Shown here piece after piece: positions 1-12,741 of a stretch of 64,000 bases of DNA (the first letter of the stretch is position 1; every line of letters begins with the position of its first letter). The position numbers were made by a program, and so were the translations under genes. The notes below the pieces were generated by a model. The model searched no databases and was not told where the DNA came from. It saw only the letters and a list, made by a program, of their open reading frames with translations. Source of the stretch: Cheilinus undulatus (Eukaryota; Chordata; Actinopteri; Labriformes; Labridae); NCBI RefSeq assembly GCF_018320785.1, contig NC_054867.1, positions 56,534,776 to 56,598,775 on the forward strand. The letters run 5' to 3'.

Positions 1-403
1 CGCTAGTGTGGCTCTAACATGTCGATTCATTCTCAGATTGTCGTTAATTCCGGACTATGATCTTAGATAGCTTAAATTTAACCCCTAAATAGACTAAACG
101 TAAAGTACACGTAAAAAATTAGCTAACCGACAATGACGACGCCGTTCAAACAGCCATTATACCATGCTAGCAAGTTAGTCTCAACAAAGACGAAGTGAAT
201 TAAACATTTAAAGCATGAATTTACATTCTAAGATGAAATTAAAATGTATGGCGTTGCCTTATTAGCTTTAAAGCTACATACGGATAACAGACGACTGTGA
301 GGCACTGTACGTAACACATACTTGACGGCATGCTAATTCGCTTTCTAAGCCTTCAGCGGCCTATCTCATTAGAACCGGTAAAGTTGTATTCACAGACACT
401 GAC

Positions 404-431
404 CAACTTTGTAGGGAAGTTTCTCAGACAT
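404..431 (-). CDS. ahcy: ahcy, first coding exon (partial gene)
   Basis: This exon encodes the N-terminus of adenosylhomocysteinase, the cytosolic NAD-dependent enzyme that splits S-adenosylhomocysteine into adenosine and homocysteine in the methyl cycle. On the minus strand the ATG at 431-429, with G at -3, opens the nine residues MSEKLPYKV, matching the start of vertebrate AHCY. One base then begins a split Ala codon before a donor GTCAGT at 403. Family knowledge: the next residues should be ADI, encoded by an exon beyond the left edge. An alternative donor after the eighth codon (GTTGGT) is weaker. CCAAT boxes, GC boxes and a TATA-like motif lie just upstream. Only 28 coding bases are present, so the call rests on a short but distinctive match plus promoter context. 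In human, AHCY and CHMP4B are both in 20q11.22, which agrees with the neighbour found here. Confidence 0.8.
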
Positions 432-720
432 GGCTGTTTCTTGGTGTTTTGTTCCGGGAGCTTGAGTTCAGCAGCAGCCTAGCCCACAGACGGAGTCAAA
501 GAGGGAGGGACGGACACATGACGGCTCGCTTTTTATCGGCCAAACTCATTCAAACCAGTTTACACGGTGGGGCGGGTCCAACGTGGGTCCGTTCTGGATT
601 CTTATTGGCTGTGGCAGCTCCCGCCCCGCGTGTGAGCGATCTGATTGGGCAGGGGTTGATGTTAGACAGCTGGCCAATGAGGGTTCGAGATGCAGTGTGG
701 GTGGGACTTGAGTGGTTTGG
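432..720 (-). promoter_or_regulatory. ahcy: ahcy promoter and 5' UTR
   Basis: This G+C-rich stretch lies immediately upstream of the ahcy start. Read on the minus strand it holds CCAAT boxes at 644-648 and 604-608, GC boxes at 620-627 and 569-576, and an ATAAAAA TATA-like motif at about 530-536. A further CCAAT lies on the plus strand at 674-678. Transcription would be expected to begin near position 500, leaving a 5' UTR of about 70 bases. The layout is that of a housekeeping promoter with a TATA-like element. The start site is inferred from spacing only. Confidence 0.65.
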
Positions 721-779
721 AGCAAGTTTGGGCTGGACTCAGTTGGCAAACAGTAACTGTGTAACTATCCTGTTATAAT

Positions 780-2357
780 ACTCAGTGAAATGTCTAACTT
801 TAAGGTCACAGAACCACCTAAAACACATGTAATCTATCGCTCTCACTCATAACAACATTAATAACTGATCTGTTTGACTTTCCATGTTGTTAAACGATAA
901 ATATTTCCATATGGTGCATTGAAGAATAAGTGTTTTGTAGTATTTCAACAATGGAAACCGACCATATTGCTCTTTAGACCAGTGAAAACTTCACTGAAAC
1001 TGAGAGGAAAGCTATAAACAGCAGAAATATAACATTATCAGGAAACTGTTTTAAACCTGTGAACAAGAGCACTATGAATAGCCATTACCCAACCTGACCC
1101 CTGACCCCGGCCTTAACCTTTCCTCTAGTATTTTCTCCACTCTGGACTTCGTCTTGGTGTCGCTGTGGGTGAAGGTCCTCACACATGCTATTTCACAACT
1201 TCATGGTATTTTGAAACTTAATTGGATTCCTGGTTATTCCAATTCTAATTTCCAATTCTGTGGGCACGCCTGCCTCCTTCTGGTCTACGGCATCATAGAT
1301 CAGGATAGATCTCACTGGTAATGCCAAAAAATGTCCTGCGTTTTGAAAGAAAATACAAATACTTATAAAATAATATGTTAATCAGAACAAAACATTGATG
1401 TTTTTTTTATTCGGCAGTCCAGCCCCCAGAGACTCTGTCAAGACTAAATCTGGCCCTTGTGAAAATGTACTTGATGACCCCTGCTCTATGCCATGACATT
1501 GTCCTCAGGCCTGAATCATGCTTATGCTTCTTTAGGGTTGTATTTTAAATATAATATAATAAAACATGTTTCAAGCATAAAATAATGAAGGGACTGTGGG
1601 AGTCGATGGTATAGCAGTTTGGAGCCAAAACCACATAGGATGCTGCACCAGACACTGGTAAACTAAATAAACATGATCAGTTTTTAAATAGCTTGATAAA
1701 TAGAAATAATGCATGTATATGAATATGCAGTGTACCTTATGTTGTATGGAGAAATATTTTAATATGTTTTAGTTACCAAAAATTAGTTTGGTGTTGTTAG
1801 AGCAGGAAAAACGTCACGCACAAAGCAGGTCTCAAAGACTTATTTATTTATTATTTATTATTTATTGCACCAAAGAAGTGACGTTTCCAGCACTGCTGCT
1901 CTTCACCAGACTAAAATGTCAAATGCAGAGTGCTTCATTTTGTACAGGTCAGCACGACTTTGGTGCAATAACTCACTTGGATTTTTGGAGGCCTGCTGTG
2001 TGTTTTTCTCCCGTGTTTCTTTTTTTGGCGTTACACCTGACCACATTGGTTTGGATGTGCATGCTAAGACTTTCTTGCACATTCTGCAGTTAGGTAAGGT
2101 TTGTTCGGCCAATCATGCTGAAGCAGAGACTCCACTCTGCATGTTTCAGATGCCTTCCTGCCTCAATAAACCTGACAAGATGATCAGTCTATTGTCCAAC
2201 AATAGCAGTCATTTAAAATCCTTCTGATAAAATGGATCAGATGAGGAGCAGCGATGAAGGGTCCCAGGGTCTTAGTGATAACTTTCAGATCATTGTGATG
2301 GTTGAGAATGTAATAATGACTGTTAGGATTGAAGATTAGCTGACCGAGTGACATGTT
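780..2357. other. intergenic stretch, no gene seen
   Basis: A+T-rich DNA behind the ahcy promoter. No exon-like open frames with splice sites were recognised. The one structured item is a perfect 14-bp inverted repeat, ttattgcaccaaag at 1862-1875 with its complement at 1958-1971, probably part of an old dispersed element. Confidence 0.5.
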
Positions 2358-5300
2358 TGATGTGTATGACTAACTACAACTAACTAAAACTAACTAAAAC
2401 TAAGACTAACTAAAATAACTAAAACTAACAAAAACTAACTACAACTAACTATAACTAACTACAACTAATTAAAACTAACTAGAACTAACTAGACCTAACT
2501 AAAACTAACTAAAACTAAGACTAAACTAAAACAAACGAAAACTAATGGAAACTTAATAAAACTAACTAGAACTAACTAAAACGAAGACTAATTAAACTAA
2601 AATAAACAAAAACTAAGACTAAGTAAGCTAAAACTAACTAACCAAAACTAACTAGAACTAACTAGAACTAACTAAAACGAAGACTAATTAAACTAAAATA
2701 AACAAAAACTAAGACTAAGTAAGCTAAAACTAACTAACCAAAACTAACTAGAACTAACTAGAACTAACTAAAACTAAGACTAAACTAACTAAACTAACTA
2801 AAACTAAGACTAACTAAACTAACTAAAACTAACTAAAACTAACAAAAACTAACTAGAACCTTACTAAAACTAACTAGAACTAACTAAAACTAAGTCTAAC
2901 TAAACTAACTAAAACTAACTAATTAAAACTAACAAAAACTAACAGAAACTTACTAAAACTAAATAGAAGTAACTAAAACTAACTAAAACTAACTAGAACT
3001 AACTAACACTAACAAGAACTAACTAGAACTAACTAAAACTAACTAGAAATTACTAAAACTAAAAATAACTAAACTAACTAAACTTACTAAAACTAACACT
3101 AACTAAACTAACTAAAACTAAAACTTACTAAAACTAACTAAAACTTACTAAAACTGAGACTAAATAAACCTGAGACTAACTAAAACTAACTAAAACTAAC
3201 TAGAACTAACTAAACTAACTAAGACTAACTCAAACTAACTGGAACTAACTAAAACTAAGACTAAAACTAACAAAAACTAACTAGAACTGACTAAAATTAA
3301 CTAAACTAACTAAAACTAAGACTAAACTAACTAGAACTAACTTAAACTAAAACTAACAAAAACTAACTAGAACTGACTAAAATTAACTAAACTAACTAAA
3401 ACTAACACTACCTAAAACTAAGACTAAACTAACTAGAACTAACTTAAACTAAAACTAACTAAGACTTACTACAACTAACTAAACTAACTAAGAGTAACTA
3501 GAACTACCTAAAACTAACTAGAACTAATGAAAACTAACTAGAACTAACTAAAACTAAGACTAAACTAACTAAAACTAACTAAAACTAACTAAACTAAACT
3601 AACTAAAACTAACTAAACTCAAACTAACTAAAACTAACTAAAAGTAAAACTAACCAGAACTAATGAAAACTAACTAAACTAAACTAACTAAAACTAACTA
3701 AAACTTACTAAACTAAACTAACTAAAACTAACTAGAACTAACTAAACTAAACTAACTAAAACTAACTAAAACTTACTAAACTAAACTAACTAAAACTAAC
3801 TAAAACTTACTGAACTAAACTAACTAAAACTAACTAAAACTAACTAAAACTAACTAAACTAACTAAAACTAACTAAAACTTACTAAACTAAACTAACTAA
3901 AACTAACTAGAACTAACTAAACTAAACTAACTAAAACTAACTAAAACTTACTAAACTAAACTAACTAAAACTAACTAAAACTTACTAAACTAAACTAACT
4001 AAAACTAACTAAAACTTACTAAACTAAACTAACTAAAACTAACTAAAACTTACTGAACTAAACTAACTAAAACTAACTAAAACTAACTAAAACTAACTAA
4101 ACTAACTAAGACTAACTAAAACTAACTAAACTAACTAAAACTAACTAAAACTTACTAGAACTAAACTAACTAAAACTAACTAAAACTAACTAGAACTAAC
4201 TAAACTAACTAAGACTAACTAAAACTAACTAGAACTGACTAAAATTAACTAAACTAACTAAAACTAACACTACCTAAAACTAAGACTTAACTAACTAGAA
4301 CTAACTAAAACTAAAACTAACAAAAACTTGCTAAGACTAACTAAGACTTACTACAACTAACTAAACTAACTAAGAGTAACTAGAACTACCTAAAACTAAC
4401 TAGAACTAATGAAAACTAACTAGAACTAATTAAAACTAAGACTAAACTAACTAAAACTAACTAAACTAAACTAACTAAAACTAACTAAACTAAAACTAAC
4501 TAAAACTAACTAAACTAAACTAACTAAACTAACTAAGAGTAACTAGAACTACCTAAAACTAACTAGAACTAACTAAAACTAAGACTAAACTAACTAAAAC
4601 TAACTAAAACTAACTAAACTAAACTAACTAAAACTAACTAAAACTAACGAAAAAAGTAAAACTTACTAAAAGTAAAACTAACTAGAACTAACTAAAACTA
4701 CCTAAAATTAACTAGAACTAACTAACACTAACTAGAACTAACTAAAAGTAACGAAAACTAACTAGAACTGACTAAAACTAAGAATAACTAAACTAACTAA
4801 AATTAACTAAAACTAACTAGAACTAACTAGAACTAACTAAGCTAACTAAACCTAAGACCAACTAAAACTAAGACTTAACTTACTAAAACTAACTAAAACT
4901 AACTAAACTTACTAAAACTGAAGAGCCTGAAGACGTCACACAGTGATTTAATTTTAGGTTTAGCCTAAACTAAACTAACTAAAACTAACTAAACTAAACA
5001 AACTAAAACTAACTAAACTAAACTAACTAAAACTAACTAAAAGTAAAACTAACTAGAACTAACTAAAACTAAGACTAAACTAACTAAAACTAACTAAACT
5101 AACTAAAACTAACTAAAACTAACTAAACTAAACTAACTAAAACTAACTAAAAGTAAAACTAACTAGAACTAACTAAAACTAAGACTAAACTAACTAAACT
5201 AACTAAAACTAACTAAAACTAACTAAACTAAACTAACTAAAACTAACTAAAAGTAAAACTAACTAGAACTAACTAAAACTAAGACTAAACTAACTAAACT

Positions 5301-7008
5301 AAACTAACTAAAACTAACTAAAATTAACTAAAACTAACTAAACCAAACTAACTAAAACTAACTAAAAGTAAAACTAACTAGAACTAACTAAAACTAAGAC
5401 TAAACTAACTAAACTAAACTAACTAAAACTAACTAAAATTAACTAAAACTAACTAAACCAAACTAACTAAAACTAACTAAAAGTAAAACTAACTAGAACT
5501 AACTAAAACTAAGACTAAACTAACTAAACTAAACTAACTAAAACTAACTAAAATTAACTAAAACTAACTAAACCAAACTAACTAAAACTAACTAAAAGTA
5601 AAACTAACTAGAACTACCTAAAACTAAGACTAACTTAACTAAAACTAACTAAAACTAACTAAACTTACTAAAACTGAAGAGCCTGAAGACGTACACAGTG
5701 ATTTAACTTAGGTTTAGCCTAAACTAAACTAACTAAAACTAAGACTAAACTAACTAAACTAACTAAACTAACTAAGAATAACTAAACTAACTAAAATTAA
5801 CTAAAATTAATTAGAACTAACTAAAACTAACTAAGCTTACTAAACCTAAGAGCAACTAAAACTAAGACTTAACTTACTAAAACTAACTAAAACTAACTAA
5901 ACTTACTAAAACTGAAGAGCCTGAAGACGTCACACAGTGATTTAATTTTAGGTTTAGCCTAAACTAAACTAACTAAAACTAACTAAACTAAACTAACTAA
6001 AACTAACTAAACTAAAACTAACTAAAACTAACTAAACTAAACTAACTAAACTAACTAAGAGTAACTAGAACTACCTAAAACTAACTAGAACTAACTAAAA
6101 CTAAGACTAAACTAACTAAAACTAACTAAAACTAACTAAACTAAACTAACTAAAACTAACTAAACCAAACTAACTAAAACTAACTAAAAGTAAAACTAAC
6201 TAGAACTAACTAAAACTACCTAAAATTAACTAGAGCTAACTAACACTAACTAGAACTAACTAAAACTAACGAAAACTAACTAGAACCTACTAAAACTAAG
6301 AATAACTAAACTAACTAAAATTAACTAAAATTAATTAGAACTAACTAGAACTAACTAAGCTAACTAAACCTAAGAGCAACTAAAACTAAGACTTAACTTA
6401 CTAAAACTAACTAAAACTAACTAAAAGTAAAACTAACTAGAACTAACTAAAACTAAGACTAAACTAACTAAACTAAACTAACTAAAACTAACTAAAATTA
6501 ACTAAAACTAACTAAACCAAACTAACTAAAACTAACTAAAAGTAAAACTAACTAGAACTAACTAAAACTAAGACTAAACTAACTAAACTAAACTAACTAA
6601 AACTAACTAAAACTAACTAAACCAAACTAACTAAAACTAACTAAAAGTAAAACTAACTAGAACTAACTAAAACTAAGACTAAACTAACTAAACTAAACTA
6701 ACTAAAACTAACTAAAATTAACTAAAACTAACTAAACCAAACTAACTAAAACTAACTAAAAGTAAAACTAACTAGAACTAACTAAAACTACCTAAAATTA
6801 ACTAGAGCTAACTAACACTAACTAGAACTAACTAAAACTAACGAAAACTAACTAGAACCTACTAAAACTAAGAATAACTAAACTAACTAAAATTAACTAA
6901 AATTAATTAGAACTAACTAGAACTAACTAAGCTAACTAAACCTAAGAGCAACTAAAACTAAGACTTAACTTACTAAAACTAACTAAAACTAACTAAACTT
7001 ACTAAAAC
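2358..7008. repeat. satellite of degenerate CTAACTAAAA units, ~4.7 kb
   Basis: Almost the whole stretch is built of 9-10 base words such as taactaaaac and taactaaac, with variants (agaact, aagact, aacttact). The plus strand is nearly free of G. Higher-order blocks of a few hundred bases recur (around 5040-5640 and 6420-6780), with stepped duplications. A 48-bp non-satellite block appears inside it three times (4919-4966, 5675-5720, 5913-5960) and a fourth time at the right border (7009-7056). No open reading frame of note lies within. Confidence 0.95.
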
Positions 7009-7059
7009 TGAAGAGCCTGAAGACGTCACACAGTGATTTAATTTTAGGTTTAGCCTTAA

Positions 7060-7480
7060 ATTCAACAATCAAATTTAAATAAATCAAATGAAAAGTGAAG
7101 AGTAGCCTGTTTGATTGTGTTTTTAAAAAAATGCATGATGTTTTCCTTTTGTTACCCTTTTGAGAGTCACCCCTGACAAGAATCCTGAAAACTGTTAAAA
7201 ACAACAAAAAAAAAACAAAACTAACATTAAAACAAACAAACAAAAAAAAACAACAACAACAAAAAAGAAAAGATTCTATCTAAAATTAAAACTAATAAAA
7301 ATATAATGAAAAAAATAAAACTAACATTTAAACTAATAACAATGTAATGAAAAAAATTTAAACTAATGTTTAAGCTAATAAAAATACAATGAAAAAATTA
7401 AAACTAATGTTATAACTAATGAATATGTTCATTTGAAATTAAAAACAAAAAATTTGAAATTAAGACTCAAACTATCCCAA
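7060..7480. repeat. A-rich degenerate tandem repeat (~41 bp unit)
   Basis: From about 7255 to 7450 an A-rich sequence repeats roughly four times in the pattern aaactaat...taataaaaatacaatgaaaa with many substitutions. It borders the CTAAAACTAA satellite and may be an older relative. No gene is seen. Confidence 0.55.
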
Positions 7481-7520
7481 ATGACTCTAACATTGATCCC
7501 TGTAGATTACAGCATCTGTT

Positions 7521-8834
7521 GGTCCTTGTTCTAGAGAGAACAGAGAACATAGTTCTGTGTTTTAGTGTCTTAAAGATGGCTGCTCTGTTCTCAGGTCCTT
7601 GTTCTAGAGAGAACAGAGAACATAGTTCTGTGTTTTATTGTCTTAAAGATGGCTGCTCTGTTCTCAGGTCCTTGTTCTAGAGAGAACAGAGAACATAGTT
7701 CTGTGTTTTATTGTCTTAAAGATGGCTGCTCTGTTCTCAGGTCCTTGTTCTAGAGAGAACAGAGAACATAGTTCTGTGTTTTAGTGTCTTATAGATGGCT
7801 GCTCTGTTCTCAGGTCCTTGTTCTAGAGAGAACAGAGAACATAGTTCTGTGTTTTATTGTCTTAAAGATGGCTGCTCTGTTCTCAGGTCCTTGTTCTAGA
7901 GAGAACAGAGAACATAGTTCTGTGTTTTATTGTCTTAAAGATGGCTGCTCTGTTCTCAGGTCCTTGTTCTAGAGAGAACAGAGAACATAGTTCTGTGTTT
8001 TATTGTCTTAAAGATGGCTGCTCTGTTCTCAGGTCCTTGTTCTAGAGAGAACAGAGAACATAGTTCTGTGTTTTATTGTCTTAAAGATGGCTGCTCTGTT
8101 CTCAGGTCCTTGTTCTAGAGAGAACAGAGAACATAGTTCTGTGTTTTATTGTCTTAAAGATGGCTGCTCTGTTCTCAGGTCCTTGTTCTAGAGAGAACAG
8201 AGAACATAGTTCTGTGTTTTAGTGTCTTAAAGATGGCTGTTCTGTTCTCAGGTCCTTGTTCTAGAGAGAACAGAGAACATAGTTCTGTGTTTTATTGTCT
8301 TAAAGATGGCTGCTCTGTTCTCAGGTCCTTGTTCTAGAGAGAACAGAGAACATAGTTCTGTGTTTTATTGTCTTAAAGATGGCTGCTCTGTTCTCAGGTC
8401 CTTGTTCTAGAGAGAACAGAGAACATAGTTCTGTGTTTTAGTGTCTTAAAGATGGCTGTTCTGTTCTCAGGTCCTTGTTCTAGAGAGAACAGAGAACATA
8501 GTTCTGTGTTTTATTGTCTTAAAGATGGCTGCTCTGTTCTCAGGTCCTTGTTCTAGAGAGAACAGAGAACATAGTTCTGTGTTTTATTGTCTTAAAGATG
8601 GCTGTTCTGTTCTCAGGTCCTTGTTCTAGAGAGAACAGAGAACATAGTTCTGTGTTTTATTGTCTTAAAGATGGCTGCTCTGTTCTCAGGTCCTTGTTCT
8701 AGAGAGAACAGAGAACATAGTTCTGTGTTTTAGTGTCTTATAGATGGCTGTTCTGTTCTCAGGTCCTTGTTCTAGAGAGAACAGAGAACATAGTTCTGTG
8801 TTTTATTGTCTTAAAGATGGCTGCTCTGTTCTCA
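7521..8834. repeat. 73-bp minisatellite, 18 copies
   Basis: The 73-base unit starts ggtccttgttctagagag and ends ggctgctctgttctca, and repeats exactly 18 times with no length change. Single-base variants segregate among copies: ttattgtct/ttagtgtct, gctgct/gctgtt and taaaga/tataga. The near identity and constant length indicate recent expansion or homogenisation. A short open frame within it is only the repeat read in one frame. Confidence 0.97.
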
Positions 8835-8843
8835 GTTCTACAC

Positions 8844-9080
8844 CAGGAGGTTTCAAAGTGAGCCTCTCCCAAGAGAAAGGCATTTTTTTCATGGACCTCC
8901 ACCCTTATTAAAAATGATTTTAACAGCCATATTTTGAAACATTAAGGTCTCATCTTAACATTTATATGTAGCATTTTTATATTAATGTTTGCATGTGTTT
9001 TTAAACGTCCATTTTTCCCAGTCAGTTTCTTGGTTTCAGTGATGAACTTACTCCTGGATTATATGCTCTGATTTAGTAGA
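8844..9080 (+). mobile_element. hAT-type element, left part only
   Basis: The sequence starting CAGGAGGTTTCAAAGTGAGCC is clearly related along its length to the left half of the element at 17,786 (shared words: gagcctc, gacc(t/c)ccaccc, ttggtttcagt.atgaa.ttact, tctgat). No right terminus was found, so it is a truncated copy abutting the 73-bp array. Confidence 0.55.
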
Positions 9081-12000
9081 ACTATGAGTCATGAGTAAAT
9101 CCACTGTTATCTTTAACTTGAGGCTCTAGCAGACAGCAGTTTTCCTGCCTGAGAATTAAAAAGATGACCTTTTCCCACCATTTGCTTTTTACCAATCAGA
9201 ATATTAGAATCAAACTTGGTGATGGACAATCTGAGAGGTATAGTTGATGAAGTTGATGGCCTCTGCCATAGACGGTTAAAATGGCTTTCTTTAAGTAAAA
9301 AAAAAAGTGATTTCCCGTGAAAACAAAGAGTCAAATTTACACTTTATGTTGTCTCTGATGTTTCCACATTTTCTAGACAGGTCAAAGAGCTAACTTGGCT
9401 TTACATTTCCTGTAAAATACCACCATAGTCCATGTGAACACCATGAGATCTCCTCCTCACCTCAGAGAGAAATTAGCAGCGAGTGAACTTGATGATTTCA
9501 AATAGAAAAAGTCAGACACTTGCTGATGGAGGGAAAAAAGAGGAACTTACTCCTGAAAAAGCAGGAGCAAAAGTTGAAGTGAATCCCAACTTTATTCAGA
9601 TAAACAGTTAACAAGTCCATTCACAGAACTACATGTCCGACCTCCTCATCAACAGAAGAACAAGAACAAACTAGTGTGGAAGTTTGATGTTGTTTTGATA
9701 TCAGAGCAAGGATTTGTTCCTTAAAGAGCCTGTAAAGTAAAAATAAATCTGTATTTAGGTTTGTTGTATGACAGCTCACTGTGTTATGAACCTCTACATC
9801 AAATTTCAGTCAGATAAAACATCTCTGAGTTTATAAAATTAAACTTGTGAAAAATGAGGCAGTGAAATCTGCTCCAGGATGGTGTGGGCGTGTCTGTTGA
9901 ATGAGCTGAAGCCACGCCCACTCAGGAGAAATACCATCCTCTCAGATTTAAGAAATGCTACAATCTGATTGGAGTAAAAAACTCATTATTAGCCCCGCCC
10001 CTTGACCTTATGTTGACCTCATGATCACAGCACAGCTGCCTTGGCTCTGGTCCGGGGAAGGGACAAAGTCTGTTTCCTGTCTCAGACCTCTGCTCTGATG
10101 CTGTCAGTGATCCATAGACCACTGTGGCTGATAGATTTGGTAAATTTACCTCACAGTGAAGACAAAAACAGCATTTAACTGACTGTTAACTTTAATAAAG
10201 GCAGAGACATCAGCTAACAACAGACTGGACTGAGATGAACTGCTCTGGGATTTTAGATTGGAGTGTTAGAGGGGCGGGGCCATTCCCTACTGTGGGCTGG
10301 TGACATCACCAGTCCACATATTAGCCCCGCCCACATTAAACCCAGCCAGGAAAGAGGTGAAAAACTTTCTAACAGTCTAAATCCAGAGTTCAGTCACATG
10401 TAGATCTCAGAGTTTTCACATTTACAGAAACCAGATTCACACATTTCTAGAGTGTTCAGACACTAACTTTATATTTCACTTTAAAGGGACTTTAAGGAGA
10501 TTTTTCAAACAGAAACAGGCAAAACCAAGCTATTTATTCATCTGTTTCTTTTATTTAAAGACTCGGGTTATCATTTTGATACAATTCATCAGTGTTTGAT
10601 GGATGAACTCAAATCCTTCCATGCATAAACGTGTCAGAGAATAGATGGAGGGTAGTGTAGATGAAGCCAAAACAGAAGACAATATTATTTTATCACAAAG
10701 ACGAACATTCAACATGTTCCTCTCTTTATGGTTTTGCTCAACAGCTGATTCAATGGGAAAAAATCCAGCTCACCGTCCTGGTCTGACTAAATATTCACGA
10801 GAGGTCACTGTGTCCAAAGGCTGCAAAAATATCACACACACTCACGCTCACAGGCATTCTCTTTAAATTCAAACAGCGTAGGACTTTCTCAGGCCACGTC
10901 ACTGTTAAACTGACAGTTTCAAAGAAGTTTCAGGCTTATTTCAAAGTAAACTCAATGTCCTGTGCAGCCATAATGGAGGTCTAACAATGCTAAAATAACA
11001 TCTGAATATTATAACTGGACTTAAATAACATGTAAGAGCAACTTTGGTTAGTAAAGGAGCCCCTTTGTTAAGAAGTGTGGCCGACTGCTCGCTGGTCTAA
11101 AACCTTGTAAAAAATGTTCCTATTGGTCTAAGCCGCTAGTTTAGCATTTCTTCCATACAAAGTTAGGCTCATTTTTCCAAACTGTGAACTGCAATCTACT
11201 TAAATGACAACTACACTGCAAAAACATCTTACAGCCTGTCCTCACAGCACACAAGCATCTGACGCTGCGCTGCATTCTGCAGTATTGGACCCTCGCTGTC
11301 CACATTGCATCAATTTAATATTTAACTCTCTGTCCTGTAAAAGTGTTTATCCCTAAAAATATGGTGCTTTTATTTTGAATGTGCAGAAATATTGTTGGGT
11401 GCTTTGCACTAATTAGAGATGCAGCAATTGTAAAATAAAAATCTGATGTTTGCAAAACAGAACTAAGCTGAAGGCTGTTAGCAGTGCTGACTTACTGTTT
11501 CATTAGCTTTTGGTAGAACGCTCCCAGGATGTCAACATCCCTCTGGTCTGACCAGAGTTTGTCCAACAGATCACATCTTTGCACAAAAATAAAGCAGCTG
11601 TTAGGCATGCTGAATCTCAGCTTTAACTTGGTGCAGTCTGACTGACTGACATTTGTGCATGCCCATATTATTTAGTAACAACAAACGTGCGTAGAAACGC
11701 TGTCACTGATGTTACACCGAGGCATCTGTGCATCCTTATTATTGGTGCTTAGTTGAATAATTTTGCCTCCATGTTAGTGCAAGTTGGAGTAAAAAAGTAG
11801 TACCGCATCATCTGCATGCTGTTAGAGCAGACTAATACGAAGCATCTGAATTAAACTGAGTTGTTAGTTGTAGCTAATGCTTGCTTGCTTTGCATGTGGT
11901 TAGGACACACTGTTAAGAGTGTTTGTCTAATTTCTGGCCAAAAACATCTGCAGTCATATCTGTCTTTTCCTTCTCGAGGCTGACGGAAAACCAAACCAAT

Positions 12001-12676
12001 GAAAACCTGCCATCACAGGACGTTTTCCTAACTATAAGATTTAACCTAGCCTAGCTGCAGATTAACGGTGACATTTCACTGAGAAAATCCTACATATTTC
12101 ATAATTTATCTTCCTTTTCTGTAGTCGAGGTTTCTCAGAGAAGCTGTGGATGATTGGATGTTGTCTTCATCACAGAAGAGCAGAGAGATGAAGACGCAGG
12201 AAGCAGAAAAATGGCTGAGTCATTCTGTTTTTTCCCCCAAAACATTTGTCGATTCTTCACATTCCTCTCAGAAACAAGCCTTTCCCTGTTCCTCCACTCA
12301 CCCTGCCCTGGAAGTATGCACTTGCACCCTCCTGACTTAAGTGCTTGTTCATGCACTCTTAAAGAGACGTTCGACACAGGAACCACAGGCTGCCAGGGCA
12401 TGACTTTTACTTCATGCCCTTTAGAAACAGAGGAGTGTGCAGCCAAAGCAAAGAAAACAGAACATGAACTAGAGGAGAACAGCCTGGGTCCGTTTCATTT
12501 TGAGTCAGTGAATTTGTGCACAAGTGCATACTTCAGGATGAGGGTGAGGTTAGATGTTGGGACGTAGGCTTTAAGACAGAGCAGCATGCCAGCAGCCCAG
12601 AGTCCCTGTCTCTCTTCCAGATGTCTGAGAGAAGCCTGGGAGCACAGAGACAGGCAGGAGAGGGGCAGTGGGTAGC
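9081..12676 (-). other. DNA downstream of chmp4b stop; probable 3' UTR in its upper part
   Basis: No coding exon is seen here. Going down from the chmp4b stop, the first canonical AATAAA on the minus strand that I noticed is at 11,369-11,374, giving a 3' UTR of about 1.3 kb. Further AATAAA hexamers lie near 10,551 and 9,590, so a 3' UTR of up to about 3.1 kb is possible. The true end cannot be settled from sequence alone. A perfect DR5 hormone-response-type repeat is at 10,003-10,019. Confidence 0.35.
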
Positions 12677-12741
12677 TTAGTTAGCGGCCCAGGCTTCCAG
12701 GTCCGCCATGTCAGCCTCGTCTTCTTCTTCCTTCTTCTTGG
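12677..12741 (-). CDS. chmp4b: chmp4b coding exon 5 (C-terminus and stop)
   Basis: Completes Ala205 and encodes KKKEEEDEADMADLEAWAAN, then TAA at 12,679-12,677. Acceptor is TTTTCCAG|CCAAG. The final amphipathic helix corresponds to the ALIX-binding tail of CHMP4 proteins. Confidence 0.92.

Noticed and set aside
449..778. 109-codon plus-strand frame and its antisense partner
   Set aside because: Both overlap the ahcy promoter and 5' UTR; the residues show no family resemblance.
7784..7972. 62-codon frame in the 73-bp array
   Set aside because: It is the repeat unit translated, with no start context or homology.
7521..8834. Glucocorticoid-type response elements in each 73-bp unit (agaacatagttct)
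   Set aside because: The half-site spacing is wrong: GAAC and GTTC are three bases apart rather than five.
12135..12567. 103- and 137-codon overlapping frames
   Set aside because: They lie in the probable chmp4b 3' UTR, on opposite strands, with no recognised domain.
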